Shown: in pieces, positions 52,035-59,888 of the stretch
How positions within the stretch are numbered: position 1 is the first letter of the stretch
Layout of the letters: every line of letters begins with the position of its first letter
Assembly: GCF_000382205.1 (NCBI RefSeq)
Contig: NZ_KB907788.1
Location: forward strand, 868,001 to 932,000
From: Dyadobacter beijingensis DSM 21582
Lineage (GTDB): Bacteria > Bacteroidota > Bacteroidia > Cytophagales > Spirosomataceae
Direction: 5' to 3'
Length of the DNA: 64,000 nt
Program-made: the position numbers and the translations under genes
The notes under the pieces: generated by a model
What the model saw: only the letters and a program-made list of their open reading frames with translations
The model's database searches: none
Told to the model about the DNA's origin: nothing

Positions 52035-52805
52035 CTACTTCTGACAAAAATAAACAATCTCCTCCCCAGGCAGCGAGTACCTCGTTACTTCCGCCGGGCT
52101 GAGTTCGTCCATGACAAAACGGTCCTCGGTTACCCTGAAACCGCCTTTTTCGAGCTCGCGGCCGTAGTTGCGTCCGAAGAGGCGCAGGTGGTCGTTTTGA
52201 AGGAAATGGATTTCGCGTTCCTTCGGATCGGTAATGGTCGGGTCTTCGTAGGTTACTTCGTATTTCATGTCCTGCGGGGATTGGATCAATGCCCAGCCGC
52301 CGGGTTTGAGGACGCGGTGGAGCTCGCTCATGGCGAGAATATAGTCGTCTACGTGCTCCATCACGTGGTTACAGAAGGCGACGTCGAAGGTATTGTCCTC
52401 AAATGGGATCTGGTGGATGTCCATTTTTACCTTCGCCAGGGGAGATTCAATGTCGGCGGTAATATAGTCCAGGTTTTTCATCTGCTCAAAACGGTCGATG
52501 AAGCAGTACTCCGGGGCTACGTGCAGGACTTTAAGATTGGCGGTATAGAAATTGGTTTTGCGCTTCATGTACAGCGCCATCAGACGATGGCGTTCGAGCG
52601 AAAGGCAGCTGGGGCACAGCGCATTCTCGCGGCTCGACGTGTTGCGGCCGTAAGGTAGGAATTTGCGGTATTGGCTGCTGCACACCGGGCATTCCACTTT
52701 GTTGCCGATATAGAAGATGCTGAGTCCCCGCGCTGCCCAGTGTCCGACAAGCTGGAGGTAAGGACGCGGAATGTAGCGCAGAACTAAACTAATGATGGAT
52801 TTCAT
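52035..52805 (-). CDS. SAM-dependent methyltransferase with N-terminal zinc ribbon
   Basis: A 256-residue class I methyltransferase. The N-terminus has a CxxC pair (ECPVCSSQYRKF) and a second CPSC (ALCPSCLSLERH), about residues 38-67, likely a zinc ribbon. The methyltransferase part has VLHVAPEYCFIDRFEQM as motif I and AFCNHVMEHVDDYILAMSEL as motif IV, then ALIQSPQDMKYEVTYEDPTI. Substrate unknown; members in polysaccharide clusters methylate sugars, and a glycosyltransferase is convergent next door. The coding end (VYFCQK) is part of the short repeat motif. Confidence 0.82.
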   Translation of the reverse strand: MKSIISLVLRYIPRPYLQLVGHWAARGLSIFYIGNKVECPVCSSQYRKFLPYGRNTSSRENALCPSCLSLERHRLMALYMKRKTNFYTANLKVLHVAPEYCFIDRFEQMKNLDYITADIESPLAKVKMDIHQIPFEDNTFDVAFCNHVMEHVDDYILAMSELHRVLKPGGWALIQSPQDMKYEVTYEDPTITDPKEREIHFLQNDHLRLFGRNYGRELEKGGFRVTEDRFVMDELSPAEVTRYSLPGEEIVYFCQK

Positions 52806-52864
52806 TAAACCAATTAACTAAAAATTAATAATTTTAGGATCACAACACTGGATAACCTCAATAA

Positions 52865-53242
52865 ATGATCCCTTCGATTGACCCGAAACCACCTGGAAAG
52901 CGACTGATCAAAAAAATGTCGACACGCACCAAATGGATGATATTAGCTCCATTAGGCCTGTTGCTTTTCAGTTTTGGTCTGACCGTGCTCAGCGAAGCCG
53001 CCCATCAGCGGCGGATCGGGGAGCCTACGCAGGTATGGGTCGTGCTGGGCCTTTACAGCCTTGCATTGATCAACGGCGGGCTGATCATGTTCGGCGAAGC
53101 CCTTCGGTTCCGTATTTTGCTCGATGTCCGTCGCGAAACGCGCCGCAGCATGCGTCAGTTGTTGCGGAAAGTCAATCTGAAAGCTTCCAACTCAAAAACC
53201 AAATCGGGTAAAAAAGCAAAAAGCCCTACCAAAACAGATTGA
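52865..53242 (+). CDS. small two-helix membrane protein
   Basis: A 125-residue protein with two membrane helices (MILAPLGLLLFSFGLTVLSE and VWVVLGLYSLALINGGLIMF) and a strongly basic, Lys/Ser-rich cytoplasmic tail (NLKASNSKTKSGKKAKSPTK). Family not recognised. The tail could bind nucleic acid, ribosomes or acidic lipids. It is divergent from the methyltransferase and convergent with the 50-residue basic protein gene. Confidence 0.7.
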   Translation: MIPSIDPKPPGKRLIKKMSTRTKWMILAPLGLLLFSFGLTVLSEAAHQRRIGEPTQVWVVLGLYSLALINGGLIMFGEALRFRILLDVRRETRRSMRQLLRKVNLKASNSKTKSGKKAKSPTKTD

Positions 53243-53277
53243 CAGGACTAGTTGGATAGCATTCCGAAGAGGCTCGA

Positions 53278-53430
53278 TTATTTTTTATTTGCTTCAAATT
53301 GAGCCTTGATAGCCTCAACGTCAACATTGCGCACTTCTGGTTTGCGTAGAAGGTTTTTGATTTTGGCAGTGCGGTTGTTTGCAACTGCTTTGTTTCTGCG
53401 ACCTTTACGTTTTAATTCCGTAACTCCCAT
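53278..53430 (-). CDS. small basic protein, ribosome-protein-like
   Basis: A 50-residue, very basic protein, with MGVTELKRKGRRNKAVANNR at the start and NVDVEAIKAQFEANKK at the end. It is below the size at which frames are usually listed, but it has an ATG, a stop, Lys/Arg-rich composition, a helical end and a -7 box: TAATTTTG on the minus strand at 53466-53459, 29 bases upstream of the start. I do not recognise a named family; the composition suggests a ribosome- or nucleic-acid-associated protein. Confidence 0.7.
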   Translation of the reverse strand: MGVTELKRKGRRNKAVANNRTAKIKNLLRKPEVRNVDVEAIKAQFEANKK

Positions 53431-53572
53431 TGTAAAAGTTTGTTTTGTGAAAGAGCCGCAAAATTAAGCATTTTCGCGTAAATAATGCACGCCATAGTCA
53501 TAAATATTGCATAACCTGCCCTAACTTTACGGTTTCATAGGCCATTCGGGGCCCATTCACAGCATTATAATA

Positions 53573-54943
53573 ATGAGTAAACCATCTCTTGCCCGCGGAA
53601 CCCGTGACTTTGGTCCGGAACAAATGGCAAAGCGTACTTTCATTTTCGACACCATTCGTCGCTCTTTCCAACGATACGGCTTCCTGCCCCTTGAAACCCC
53701 CGCATTTGAAAACCTGTCGGTACTGATGGGCAAATACGGCGAGGAGGGCGACCAGCTTTTGTTCAAAATATTAAATTCCGGGGATTTCAGCGGAAAGCTC
53801 ACCGACGCCGACTGGCATGCAGGCTCGAAGCCATTAACCACCAAAATTTCCGAAAAAGGGCTTCGCTACGACCTTACCGTACCGTTCGCGCGGTATGTGG
53901 TGATGAACCGCGGCACATTGGCCATGCCGTTCAAGCGGTACCAGATCCAGCCCGTATGGCGTGCCGACCGCCCGCAGAAAGGCCGCTACCGCGAATTTTA
54001 CCAATGCGACGCCGATGTGGTAGGTACCGACTCCCTGCTTTGCGAAGCGGAGATCGTGATGCTTTTGCATGATATCCTGCCGGCATTGGGCATCCAGGAT
54101 TTCACGGTGAAGATCAATAACCGCAAAATCCTTACCGGCATTGCCGATATGATCGGCGCACACGGCATGGAAGGACCGCTTTGCGTGGCAATCGATAAAT
54201 TGGATAAAATCGGGAAGGATAAGGTCGTCGAGGAACTACTCGAACGCGGTTTCGCTTCTGATAGCATCGATAAGCTGGAACCGATTTTCAGCCTTTCGGC
54301 GGACGAAGACCCGTTTACCGAACTGAAAAGCTGGCTGGCCGAATCGGAAGTCGCATTAAAGGGGATCCAGGAGCTGGAAGAGGTGTGGGCGATGGTGAAG
54401 ATACTGGGTCTGGCCAATGCAAAAATCGAATTCGACGTGACGCTCGCACGCGGGCTCTCGTATTACACGGGCGCGATCTTTGAGGTAAAGGCGCATCATG
54501 TACAGATCGGCAGCATTTCGGGCGGCGGGCGCTACGATAACCTGACGGGCACCTTCGGCGTGCCGGGGATTTCCGGCGTGGGCATTTCGCTCGGCGTAGA
54601 CCGTATTTATGATGTAATGGAAGAACTGAACCTCTTCCCGGAAAGCCAGAAGACGAGCACCAAAGTGATGATCTCGAATTTTGACGAAGAGGCATTTACT
54701 TATGGTTTGTCCATCCTGCCGAAGTTCCGCAATGCGGGCATTAACTCGGAGATTTACCCGGATTCGGTGAAGCTGAAAAAGCAGCTCGACTATGCCGACC
54801 GCAAGACGATCCCATTCGTGATTTTGATTGGTTCGGATGAAATCCAGTCGGGTTTGCTGACTTTGAAAAACATGAAAACCGGCGAACAGCAGAAACTGAA
54901 AACGGAAGATATCATAACTTTGCTCACCCGGGACGACCAATAA
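53573..54943 (+). CDS. hisS: histidyl-tRNA synthetase
   Basis: A 456-residue class II synthetase that charges tRNA-His. Start MSKPSLARGTRDFGPEQMAK; motif 1 region FQRYGFLPLETPAFENLSVL; motif 2 PFKRYQIQPVWRADRPQKGR; ARGLSYYTGAIFEV, the family histidine-A region; and motif 3 GISLGVDRIYDVM. The C-terminal anticodon domain begins about residue 365 (VMISNFDEEAFTYGLSILPK). It is upstream of hisG by 46 bases, so it may share a transcript with the histidine genes. Confidence 0.96.
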   Translation: MSKPSLARGTRDFGPEQMAKRTFIFDTIRRSFQRYGFLPLETPAFENLSVLMGKYGEEGDQLLFKILNSGDFSGKLTDADWHAGSKPLTTKISEKGLRYDLTVPFARYVVMNRGTLAMPFKRYQIQPVWRADRPQKGRYREFYQCDADVVGTDSLLCEAEIVMLLHDILPALGIQDFTVKINNRKILTGIADMIGAHGMEGPLCVAIDKLDKIGKDKVVEELLERGFASDSIDKLEPIFSLSADEDPFTELKSWLAESEVALKGIQELEEVWAMVKILGLANAKIEFDVTLARGLSYYTGAIFEVKAHHVQIGSISGGGRYDNLTGTFGVPGISGVGISLGVDRIYDVMEELNLFPESQKTSTKVMISNFDEEAFTYGLSILPKFRNAGINSEIYPDSVKLKKQLDYADRKTIPFVILIGSDEIQSGLLTLKNMKTGEQQKLKTEDIITLLTRDDQ

Positions 54944-54989
54944 CCCTATTAAATACCGACAAACGGCTGCGCGAGCAACCTATAACTTT

Positions 54990-55853
54990 ATGAATGATAA
55001 TATTTTAAGAATTGCCATCCAGAAATCGGGCAGGCTTAGTGAAGATTCTCTCAAACTGATCAAAGAATGCGGTATCCGCTTCGACAACGGTGCGGGTAAG
55101 CTCAAAACCGACGCGACCAACTTCCCTGCCGAGATCCTTTTTCTCCGCGACGACGATATTCCCGGCTATGTGGAAGACGGCGTGGCACATCTGGGGATCG
55201 TAGGCGAAAACGTTTCGGAAGAATCCTGCAAGGATGTGGATACCGTTCACAAGCTGGGCTTTTCGAAATGCCGCCTGTCGATCGGTGTTTTGCGCGAGGC
55301 GGTGTACCATGGTGTGCAGGATCTGCAAGGCAAAAGCATTGCGACGACTTATCCGCGTTTGCTGGAACAATATCTTAAATCTCATGATGTTACGGCTGAT
55401 ATCCATGAAATCAGCGGGTCGGTGGAAATCGCGCCGAGCATTGGCCTGGCCGATGCCGTTTGCGATATCGTCAGCTCCGGCAGCACCTTGCTGAGCAACG
55501 GTTTGAAAGAAGTGGAAACGATTTTCCGCTCCGAGGCCGTGATGATCGCCAGCAAGCACCTTTCGCCGGTGCAGCAGGATTTGCTGGACCAGCTTTTGTT
55601 CCGTATCAAATCGGTGCAGGTGGCGAAGAACAACAAGTATATTTTGCTCAACTGCCCGGTGGACGCGGTAGAGAATATCACCCAGTTCCTGCCCGGCATG
55701 CGTTCCCCTACGATCCTGCCGTTGGCGACGGAGGGCTGGTGCTCGCTGCATTCGGTGATCAACGAGAACGAGTTCTGGGAGAACATCGAAAAGATCCGTC
55801 AGGCCGGCGCAGAGGGAATCCTGGTGATCCCGATCGAGAAAATGATTGTTTAA
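54990..55853 (+). CDS. hisG: ATP phosphoribosyltransferase, long form
   Basis: A 287-residue first enzyme of histidine synthesis: ATP + PRPP to phosphoribosyl-ATP. The N-terminal catalytic domains are seen in LRIAIQKSGRLSEDSLKLIK, AEILFLRDDDIPGYVEDGVA and the PRPP loop ADAVCDIVSSGSTLLSNGL. The C-terminal ~80 residues (about 205-287) form the ACT-like regulatory domain of the long, histidine-inhibited form, so no HisZ is needed. A weak terminator follows before hisD. Confidence 0.95.
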   Translation: MNDNILRIAIQKSGRLSEDSLKLIKECGIRFDNGAGKLKTDATNFPAEILFLRDDDIPGYVEDGVAHLGIVGENVSEESCKDVDTVHKLGFSKCRLSIGVLREAVYHGVQDLQGKSIATTYPRLLEQYLKSHDVTADIHEISGSVEIAPSIGLADAVCDIVSSGSTLLSNGLKEVETIFRSEAVMIASKHLSPVQQDLLDQLLFRIKSVQVAKNNKYILLNCPVDAVENITQFLPGMRSPTILPLATEGWCSLHSVINENEFWENIEKIRQAGAEGILVIPIEKMIV

Positions 55854-55858
55854 AATGC

Positions 55859-55877
55859 CCCGGAACACCGGGTTTTT
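55859..55877 (+). terminator. weak terminator between hisG and hisD
   Basis: CCCGG (55859-55863), loop AACA, CCGGG (55868-55872) and five T (55873-55877). The stem is short, so partial termination is the most it could do. It may tune hisG against the downstream genes. Confidence 0.45.
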
Positions 55878-55889
55878 GATTCTGACATT

Positions 55890-57158
55890 ATGAATATCAT
55901 TCCATTTCCGGAAAGGAACCAATGGCCCGCATTGCTGGCCCGCCCCGTTCTGGAAGCCAAGGATATAGAAGCCAGGGTGGTGCCCATTCTGGAACAGGTT
56001 AAAAATGAAGGCGATGCCGGTATCAGGGCATTGGCACTGAAATTCGATAAAACGGAACTGACCCAACTCGCATTTGCCGAAGCCGACATCGCCAACGCAG
56101 GCGACAAGCTGGACGAAGCATTAAAAGCGGCGATCGGGCAGGCCTATGAGAATATTTACAAATTCCATCAAGGCCAGCTGCAAGCGCCCGAGAAGATCGA
56201 AACCATGCCCGGCGTTACCTGCTGGCGCAAAAGCGTGGGGATCGAGAAGGTTGGGATTTACATTCCCGGCGGATCGGCTCCTTTGTTTAGTACTGTATTA
56301 ATGCTCGGTATCCCGGCGCAGATCGCGGGCTGTAAGGAGATCGTGCTCTGCACCCCTTCCGACCACCCGGCCATTCTGTACGCGGCGAAGCTGGTAGGCG
56401 TGACGAAAGCATTCCGCATCGGCGGGGCGCAGGCGATTGCCGCGATGGCCTACGGTACCGAAAGTGTTCCCAAAGTGTATAAAATATTCGGTCCTGGTAA
56501 TCAATATGTTACCACGGCCAAAATGCTCGTCAGCAAAGAGGGCGTGGCGATCGACATGCCTGCGGGGCCTTCGGAAGTAGCGGTCTTTGCGGACGATACG
56601 GCGTTGCCGTGTTTCGTGGCTGCCGACCTGCTTTCCCAGGCCGAGCACGGGGCCGACAGCCAGGTGTTGTTGGTTTCGACCAGTAAAAAGCTGCTTGCCT
56701 CGGTGAATATCGCATTGGCGGAGCAGCTGGAAGCATTGCCGCGCAAGGACATTGCTGCGCAGGCGATGGCAAACAGCAAGGCAATCCTCGTCGAAACGGA
56801 GGAAGAAGCCGTTGAAATGCTCAACGAATACGCTGCCGAGCACCTTATCCTCAGCGTGGCCAATGCCGAAGCGGTGACGGAGAAAATTTACAATGCGGGA
56901 TCGATCTTCCTGGGCAACTATACGCCCGAATCCTGCGGGGATTATGCTTCCGGTACCAACCATACCTTGCCGACCAATGGCTATGCGCGGGCTTACAGCG
57001 GCGTGTCGGTTGATAGTTTTGTCAAAAAAATCACCGTTCAGCACATCACCGAGCAGGGTATCCGCAACATCGGGCCTGTGGTGGAAGCGATGGCCGAGGC
57101 CGAATCGCTCGATGCCCACAAGAAGGCCGTGACGATCCGATTGAAAAGTCTTTTGTGA
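55890..57158 (+). CDS. hisD: histidinol dehydrogenase
   Basis: A 422-residue zinc enzyme that oxidises histidinol to histidine. GVEKVGIYIPGGSAPLFSTV-like segment (IEKVGIYIPGGSAPLFS), FGPGNQYVTTAKMLVSKEG, IDMPAGPSEVAVFADD, and the zinc/base region LSQAEHGADSQVLLVS with the catalytic Glu and His further down (AEHLILS). The last residues DAHKKAVTIRLKSLL are typical. It is followed by a toxin-antitoxin pair before hisC. Confidence 0.95.
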   Translation: MNIIPFPERNQWPALLARPVLEAKDIEARVVPILEQVKNEGDAGIRALALKFDKTELTQLAFAEADIANAGDKLDEALKAAIGQAYENIYKFHQGQLQAPEKIETMPGVTCWRKSVGIEKVGIYIPGGSAPLFSTVLMLGIPAQIAGCKEIVLCTPSDHPAILYAAKLVGVTKAFRIGGAQAIAAMAYGTESVPKVYKIFGPGNQYVTTAKMLVSKEGVAIDMPAGPSEVAVFADDTALPCFVAADLLSQAEHGADSQVLLVSTSKKLLASVNIALAEQLEALPRKDIAAQAMANSKAILVETEEEAVEMLNEYAAEHLILSVANAEAVTEKIYNAGSIFLGNYTPESCGDYASGTNHTLPTNGYARAYSGVSVDSFVKKITVQHITEQGIRNIGPVVEAMAEAESLDAHKKAVTIRLKSLL

Positions 57159-57175
57159 AAAAATTTTAGGTTCGG

Positions 57176-57206
57176 GAAATTTGTCCTAAATTAGAGGACA
57201 AATTTC
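57176..57206. promoter_or_regulatory. operator-like inverted repeat before the Xre-RES pair
   Basis: GAAATTTGTCCT (57176-57187) and AGGACAAATTTC (57195-57206) are perfect inverted 12-bp arms with a seven-base centre, 23 bases before the antitoxin start. This is the expected place for an autoregulatory Xre operator. It could also act as a stem in the his transcript. Confidence 0.7.
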
Positions 57207-57229
57207 AACGGCCTTAAAATACATGAAAG

Positions 57230-57658
57230 ATGACAGCATACATGGTTAATGAACGTCTGGGAGGATATGGAATCCTCAAACATGCTGTGAAAAATGACTT
57301 CGACCTGGCATACCTGGCTGAAAACGGCATTCCGAAAGCTTCTATTCAGCATTTGGCTGATTCCATCGGAATGGATATCAAGGATGTGATAGCGCTGCTG
57401 CCGGTAACTTCCAGGAATTTGCAGCGGTACAATGATATTGATCTGCTCAGCAATGTAGTTTCTGATCACCTGATCGCCCTTGCGGACCTTTTCTCGGTAG
57501 GGAACAGGGCTTTGGGCAAAGAATACTTCCTCGATTGGCTCAACAACGAGGTACCAGCGCTGGGAAATGAGAAACCCATCGGCTTTTTACGGACCCATGC
57601 GGGTATAGAGCTGGTGAAGACCGAATTAGGGCGCATGGAACACGGTATTTTCGCTTAA
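57230..57658 (+). CDS. Xre/MbcA-type antitoxin (DUF2384)
   Basis: A 142-residue antitoxin. The N-terminal part (about 25-75) is an Xre-type HTH-like helical bundle (AYLAENGIPKASIQHLADSI, MDIKDVIALLPV), and the C-terminal DUF2384 domain has the classic pattern ALGKEYFLDWLNNEVPALGN, GFLRTHAGIELVKTELGRM. It should bind the RES toxin encoded next and repress the pair's promoter. The stop shares its last A with the toxin ATG (TAATG). Confidence 0.87.
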   Translation: MTAYMVNERLGGYGILKHAVKNDFDLAYLAENGIPKASIQHLADSIGMDIKDVIALLPVTSRNLQRYNDIDLLSNVVSDHLIALADLFSVGNRALGKEYFLDWLNNEVPALGNEKPIGFLRTHAGIELVKTELGRMEHGIFA

Positions 57659-58110
57659 TGGAGCTATTCAGGATAACACGATCGGAATATCAGGAGGATT
57701 TGAGTGGGATAGGGGCATTTTACAACGGCGGGCGGTGGAACTCCCCCAGAAATGCCATGCTTTACACTTCTTCGCACCGCTCTCTGGCGATGCTCGAAAT
57801 ACTCGTTCACTGGCACAAAACCGTGACACCTCCCAATTACGTGATCGTTTCCCTGGAAATCCCCGACGACGTGGCGACCGTTACCCAGCCCGACCTCGTG
57901 CCCGAATGGTACGAAGACCAGCAATGGTCCAAGGAAATCGGCGATGCGTGGCTCAAAACAGGCGACAGCCTTTTGCTGCGGGTGCCCTCCGTGGTAGTGC
58001 AGGCCGAGCAGAATTACCTCGTGAACCCCATGCATGCGGGCATGCTTTCCCTCAAAATTACCGATATAGCGCCGCTCAGTTTCGATAGCAGGCTATTCAA
58101 AAAGATTTAG
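57658..58110 (+). CDS. RES-domain toxin (NAD+-degrading family)
   Basis: A 150-residue toxin. The three family-defining residues are seen: an Arg in GGRWNSP (Arg26), a Tyr in MLYTSSHRS (Tyr36) and Glu in SLAMLE (Glu47); the C-terminal Ser is in LRVPSVVVQAEQNYLVNPMH. RES toxins bind NAD+ and deplete it, stopping growth. The gene starts within the antitoxin stop codon (TAATG), the normal arrangement. It is 36 bases upstream of hisC and appears intact. Confidence 0.87.
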   Translation: MELFRITRSEYQEDLSGIGAFYNGGRWNSPRNAMLYTSSHRSLAMLEILVHWHKTVTPPNYVIVSLEIPDDVATVTQPDLVPEWYEDQQWSKEIGDAWLKTGDSLLLRVPSVVVQAEQNYLVNPMHAGMLSLKITDIAPLSFDSRLFKKI

Positions 58111-58146
58111 AATCCACACACGGCAGCCGCCGTAACCTTTCAGAGT

Positions 58147-59220
58147 ATGAGTAATACCTTCGATTTAACCAAAATCCTTCGCCCGCACATTCTCACGCTG
58201 GCGCCGTATTCATCCGCCAGAGACGAATATACCGGCCATGTAGGCGTGTTCCTCGATGCCAACGAAAACCCTTACGGTTCGGTCACCGATGAGCACTATA
58301 ACCGCTACCCGGACCCGTACCAGGCCGAGATCAAGCAGAAACTGAGCCCGATCAAACAGGTGAGCCCCGACCGTATTTTCCTCGGAAACGGCAGCGACGA
58401 GCCGATCGACCTCCTCACGCGTGCTACGTGCACGCCCGGCCACGACCGCGTGATCATTATGCCGCCTACCTACGGCATGTACGAGGTCAGCGCGTCGATC
58501 CACGACGTGAATCTTGATAAAGTGTCGCTTACCAATGATTACCACATTGATACACAAGCTGTTTTAAATGCGGTAACGCCGCAGACGAAAATCATCTGGA
58601 TCTGCTCGCCCAACAACCCGACGGGCAATGTGATGCAGGCAGACGCCATTCAGGCCGTTCTTGAAAATTTCAGCGGACTGGTGGTCGTGGACGAAGCCTA
58701 TATCGATTTTACCAATGAACCTTCCTGGGTGCAGCATCTGGATAAATATCCCAACCTGGTGGTATTGCAGACGTTCTCCAAAGCCTGGGGCCTGGCGGGG
58801 ATCCGTGTGGGCATGTGCTTCGCTTCATCCGAACTGATCCGCATCCTCAACAAGATCAAACCGCCTTACAACATCAGTTTGCCCGCCCAGCAGGCGTTGC
58901 TCGAAGGTTTGAACGGTATTGAGAAAAAGGACAAAATGGTGGCCGACATCCTCGAACAGCGCGATGCATTGACCGGCATGCTGCAACAGCTGCCGATCGT
59001 AGTTAAAATCCACCCGACAGACGCCAACTTCCTGCTCGTGCAGTTCGAAGATGCGAAGGGCGTGATGGACTATCTGATCCGCGAAACGATCATCGTGCGC
59101 GACCGCTCGCGCGTACATCTGTGTGAAGGATGCCTGCGGATTACGGTTGGTACAAAAGAAGAAAACGAAGTTTTGATCGAATCATTAAAGAAATTCCAGC
59201 CTCAGAGCGTTATTGTGTAG
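58147..59220 (+). CDS. hisC: histidinol-phosphate aminotransferase
   Basis: A 357-residue PLP enzyme that turns imidazole acetol-phosphate into histidinol-phosphate. Motifs: LDANENPYGSV, RYPDPYQAEIKQKL, FLGNGSDEPIDLLTR, ICSPNNPTGN, VVVDEAYIDF and the PLP lysine Lys212 in LQTFSKAWGLAGIRVGM. The start at 58147 follows the RES toxin stop by 36 bases, with AACCTTTCAGAGT just before it and no standard promoter seen. Its expression may rely on read-through from hisD or from the toxin promoter. Confidence 0.95.
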   Translation: MSNTFDLTKILRPHILTLAPYSSARDEYTGHVGVFLDANENPYGSVTDEHYNRYPDPYQAEIKQKLSPIKQVSPDRIFLGNGSDEPIDLLTRATCTPGHDRVIIMPPTYGMYEVSASIHDVNLDKVSLTNDYHIDTQAVLNAVTPQTKIIWICSPNNPTGNVMQADAIQAVLENFSGLVVVDEAYIDFTNEPSWVQHLDKYPNLVVLQTFSKAWGLAGIRVGMCFASSELIRILNKIKPPYNISLPAQQALLEGLNGIEKKDKMVADILEQRDALTGMLQQLPIVVKIHPTDANFLLVQFEDAKGVMDYLIRETIIVRDRSRVHLCEGCLRITVGTKEENEVLIESLKKFQPQSVIV

Positions 59221-59264
59221 CTGTGTTCAGCGTTCCAGGAACATTTTCCCCGATTTACTTAACT

Positions 59265-59786
59265 ATGAAGAAATTAGCCTTAACATTTATTTTCGCACTT
59301 TGCTTCGGAATGGCGCATGCCCAATACGACAACTGGGCGGTCGGTTTCAAACTCGGTGAACCCACCGGTGTCAACATCCGGAAATACTTCAACAACATCC
59401 ACGCTATCGATGTAACCATCGGTACTTATGGCGGCATCATCAGCAACGACCGCAAGTACCGCGGCAGCGACGGCAGGTACAAAAACACGGGCATTTCGCT
59501 CCAAGTACATTATTTGTGGCATACACCGCTGTTCAATTCCGAAGCCGTGCACGTGTATTACGGCTTAGGCGGGCAGCTCAACAACCGTCGTTCGTACCCG
59601 GACCGTTTGAATGGTCAGTATGAAAAAGCCCTTACGCTGGGCGGTTCCGTGCTGGGCGGTTTCGAATATTACATTCCCGACAACCGCATTTCGGTGTTCC
59701 TCGAAGGCGGTACTTATGTGGAGCTGCTGAGAAGGCCGTTTTACCTGAGCCCGAATATTTCGGCCGGTCTGCGCTTCAATCTCTGA
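59265..59786 (+). CDS. small outer-membrane beta-barrel protein
   Basis: A 173-residue exported protein. Signal peptide MKKLALTFIFALCFGMAHA, cleaved before QYDNWAVG; the ATG at 59265 was chosen over a longer frame that runs in from the hisC end. Strands alternate with aromatic residues, and the C-terminus (PNISAGLRFNL) ends in a hydrophobic residue rather than the usual Phe. It lies 44 bases after hisC and may be transcribed with it; a terminator follows. Unknown role. Confidence 0.75.
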   Translation: MKKLALTFIFALCFGMAHAQYDNWAVGFKLGEPTGVNIRKYFNNIHAIDVTIGTYGGIISNDRKYRGSDGRYKNTGISLQVHYLWHTPLFNSEAVHVYYGLGGQLNNRRSYPDRLNGQYEKALTLGGSVLGGFEYYIPDNRISVFLEGGTYVELLRRPFYLSPNISAGLRFNL

Positions 59787-59812
59787 CAAATACTTCCACC
59801 GAAAGCATACGA

Positions 59813-59838
59813 AAAGCAGGTTTACGCCTGCTTTTTTT
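59813..59838 (+). terminator. intrinsic terminator after the beta-barrel gene
   Basis: AAAGCAGG (59813-59820), loop TTTACG, CCTGCTTT (59827-59834), then T to 59838. Confidence 0.87.
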
Positions 59839-59888
59839 ATTTAATTTGAATACGGTTTCGAACCGCTTCACCATCTGATCAGCACAAA

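Noticed and set aside
54944..54989. Histidine attenuator leader before hisG
   Set aside because: No short peptide with consecutive His codons and no alternative stem pair in the 46-base gap.
55005..56066. 353-residue open frame on the minus strand
   Set aside because: Antisense of hisG and the hisD start; those are securely identified enzymes.
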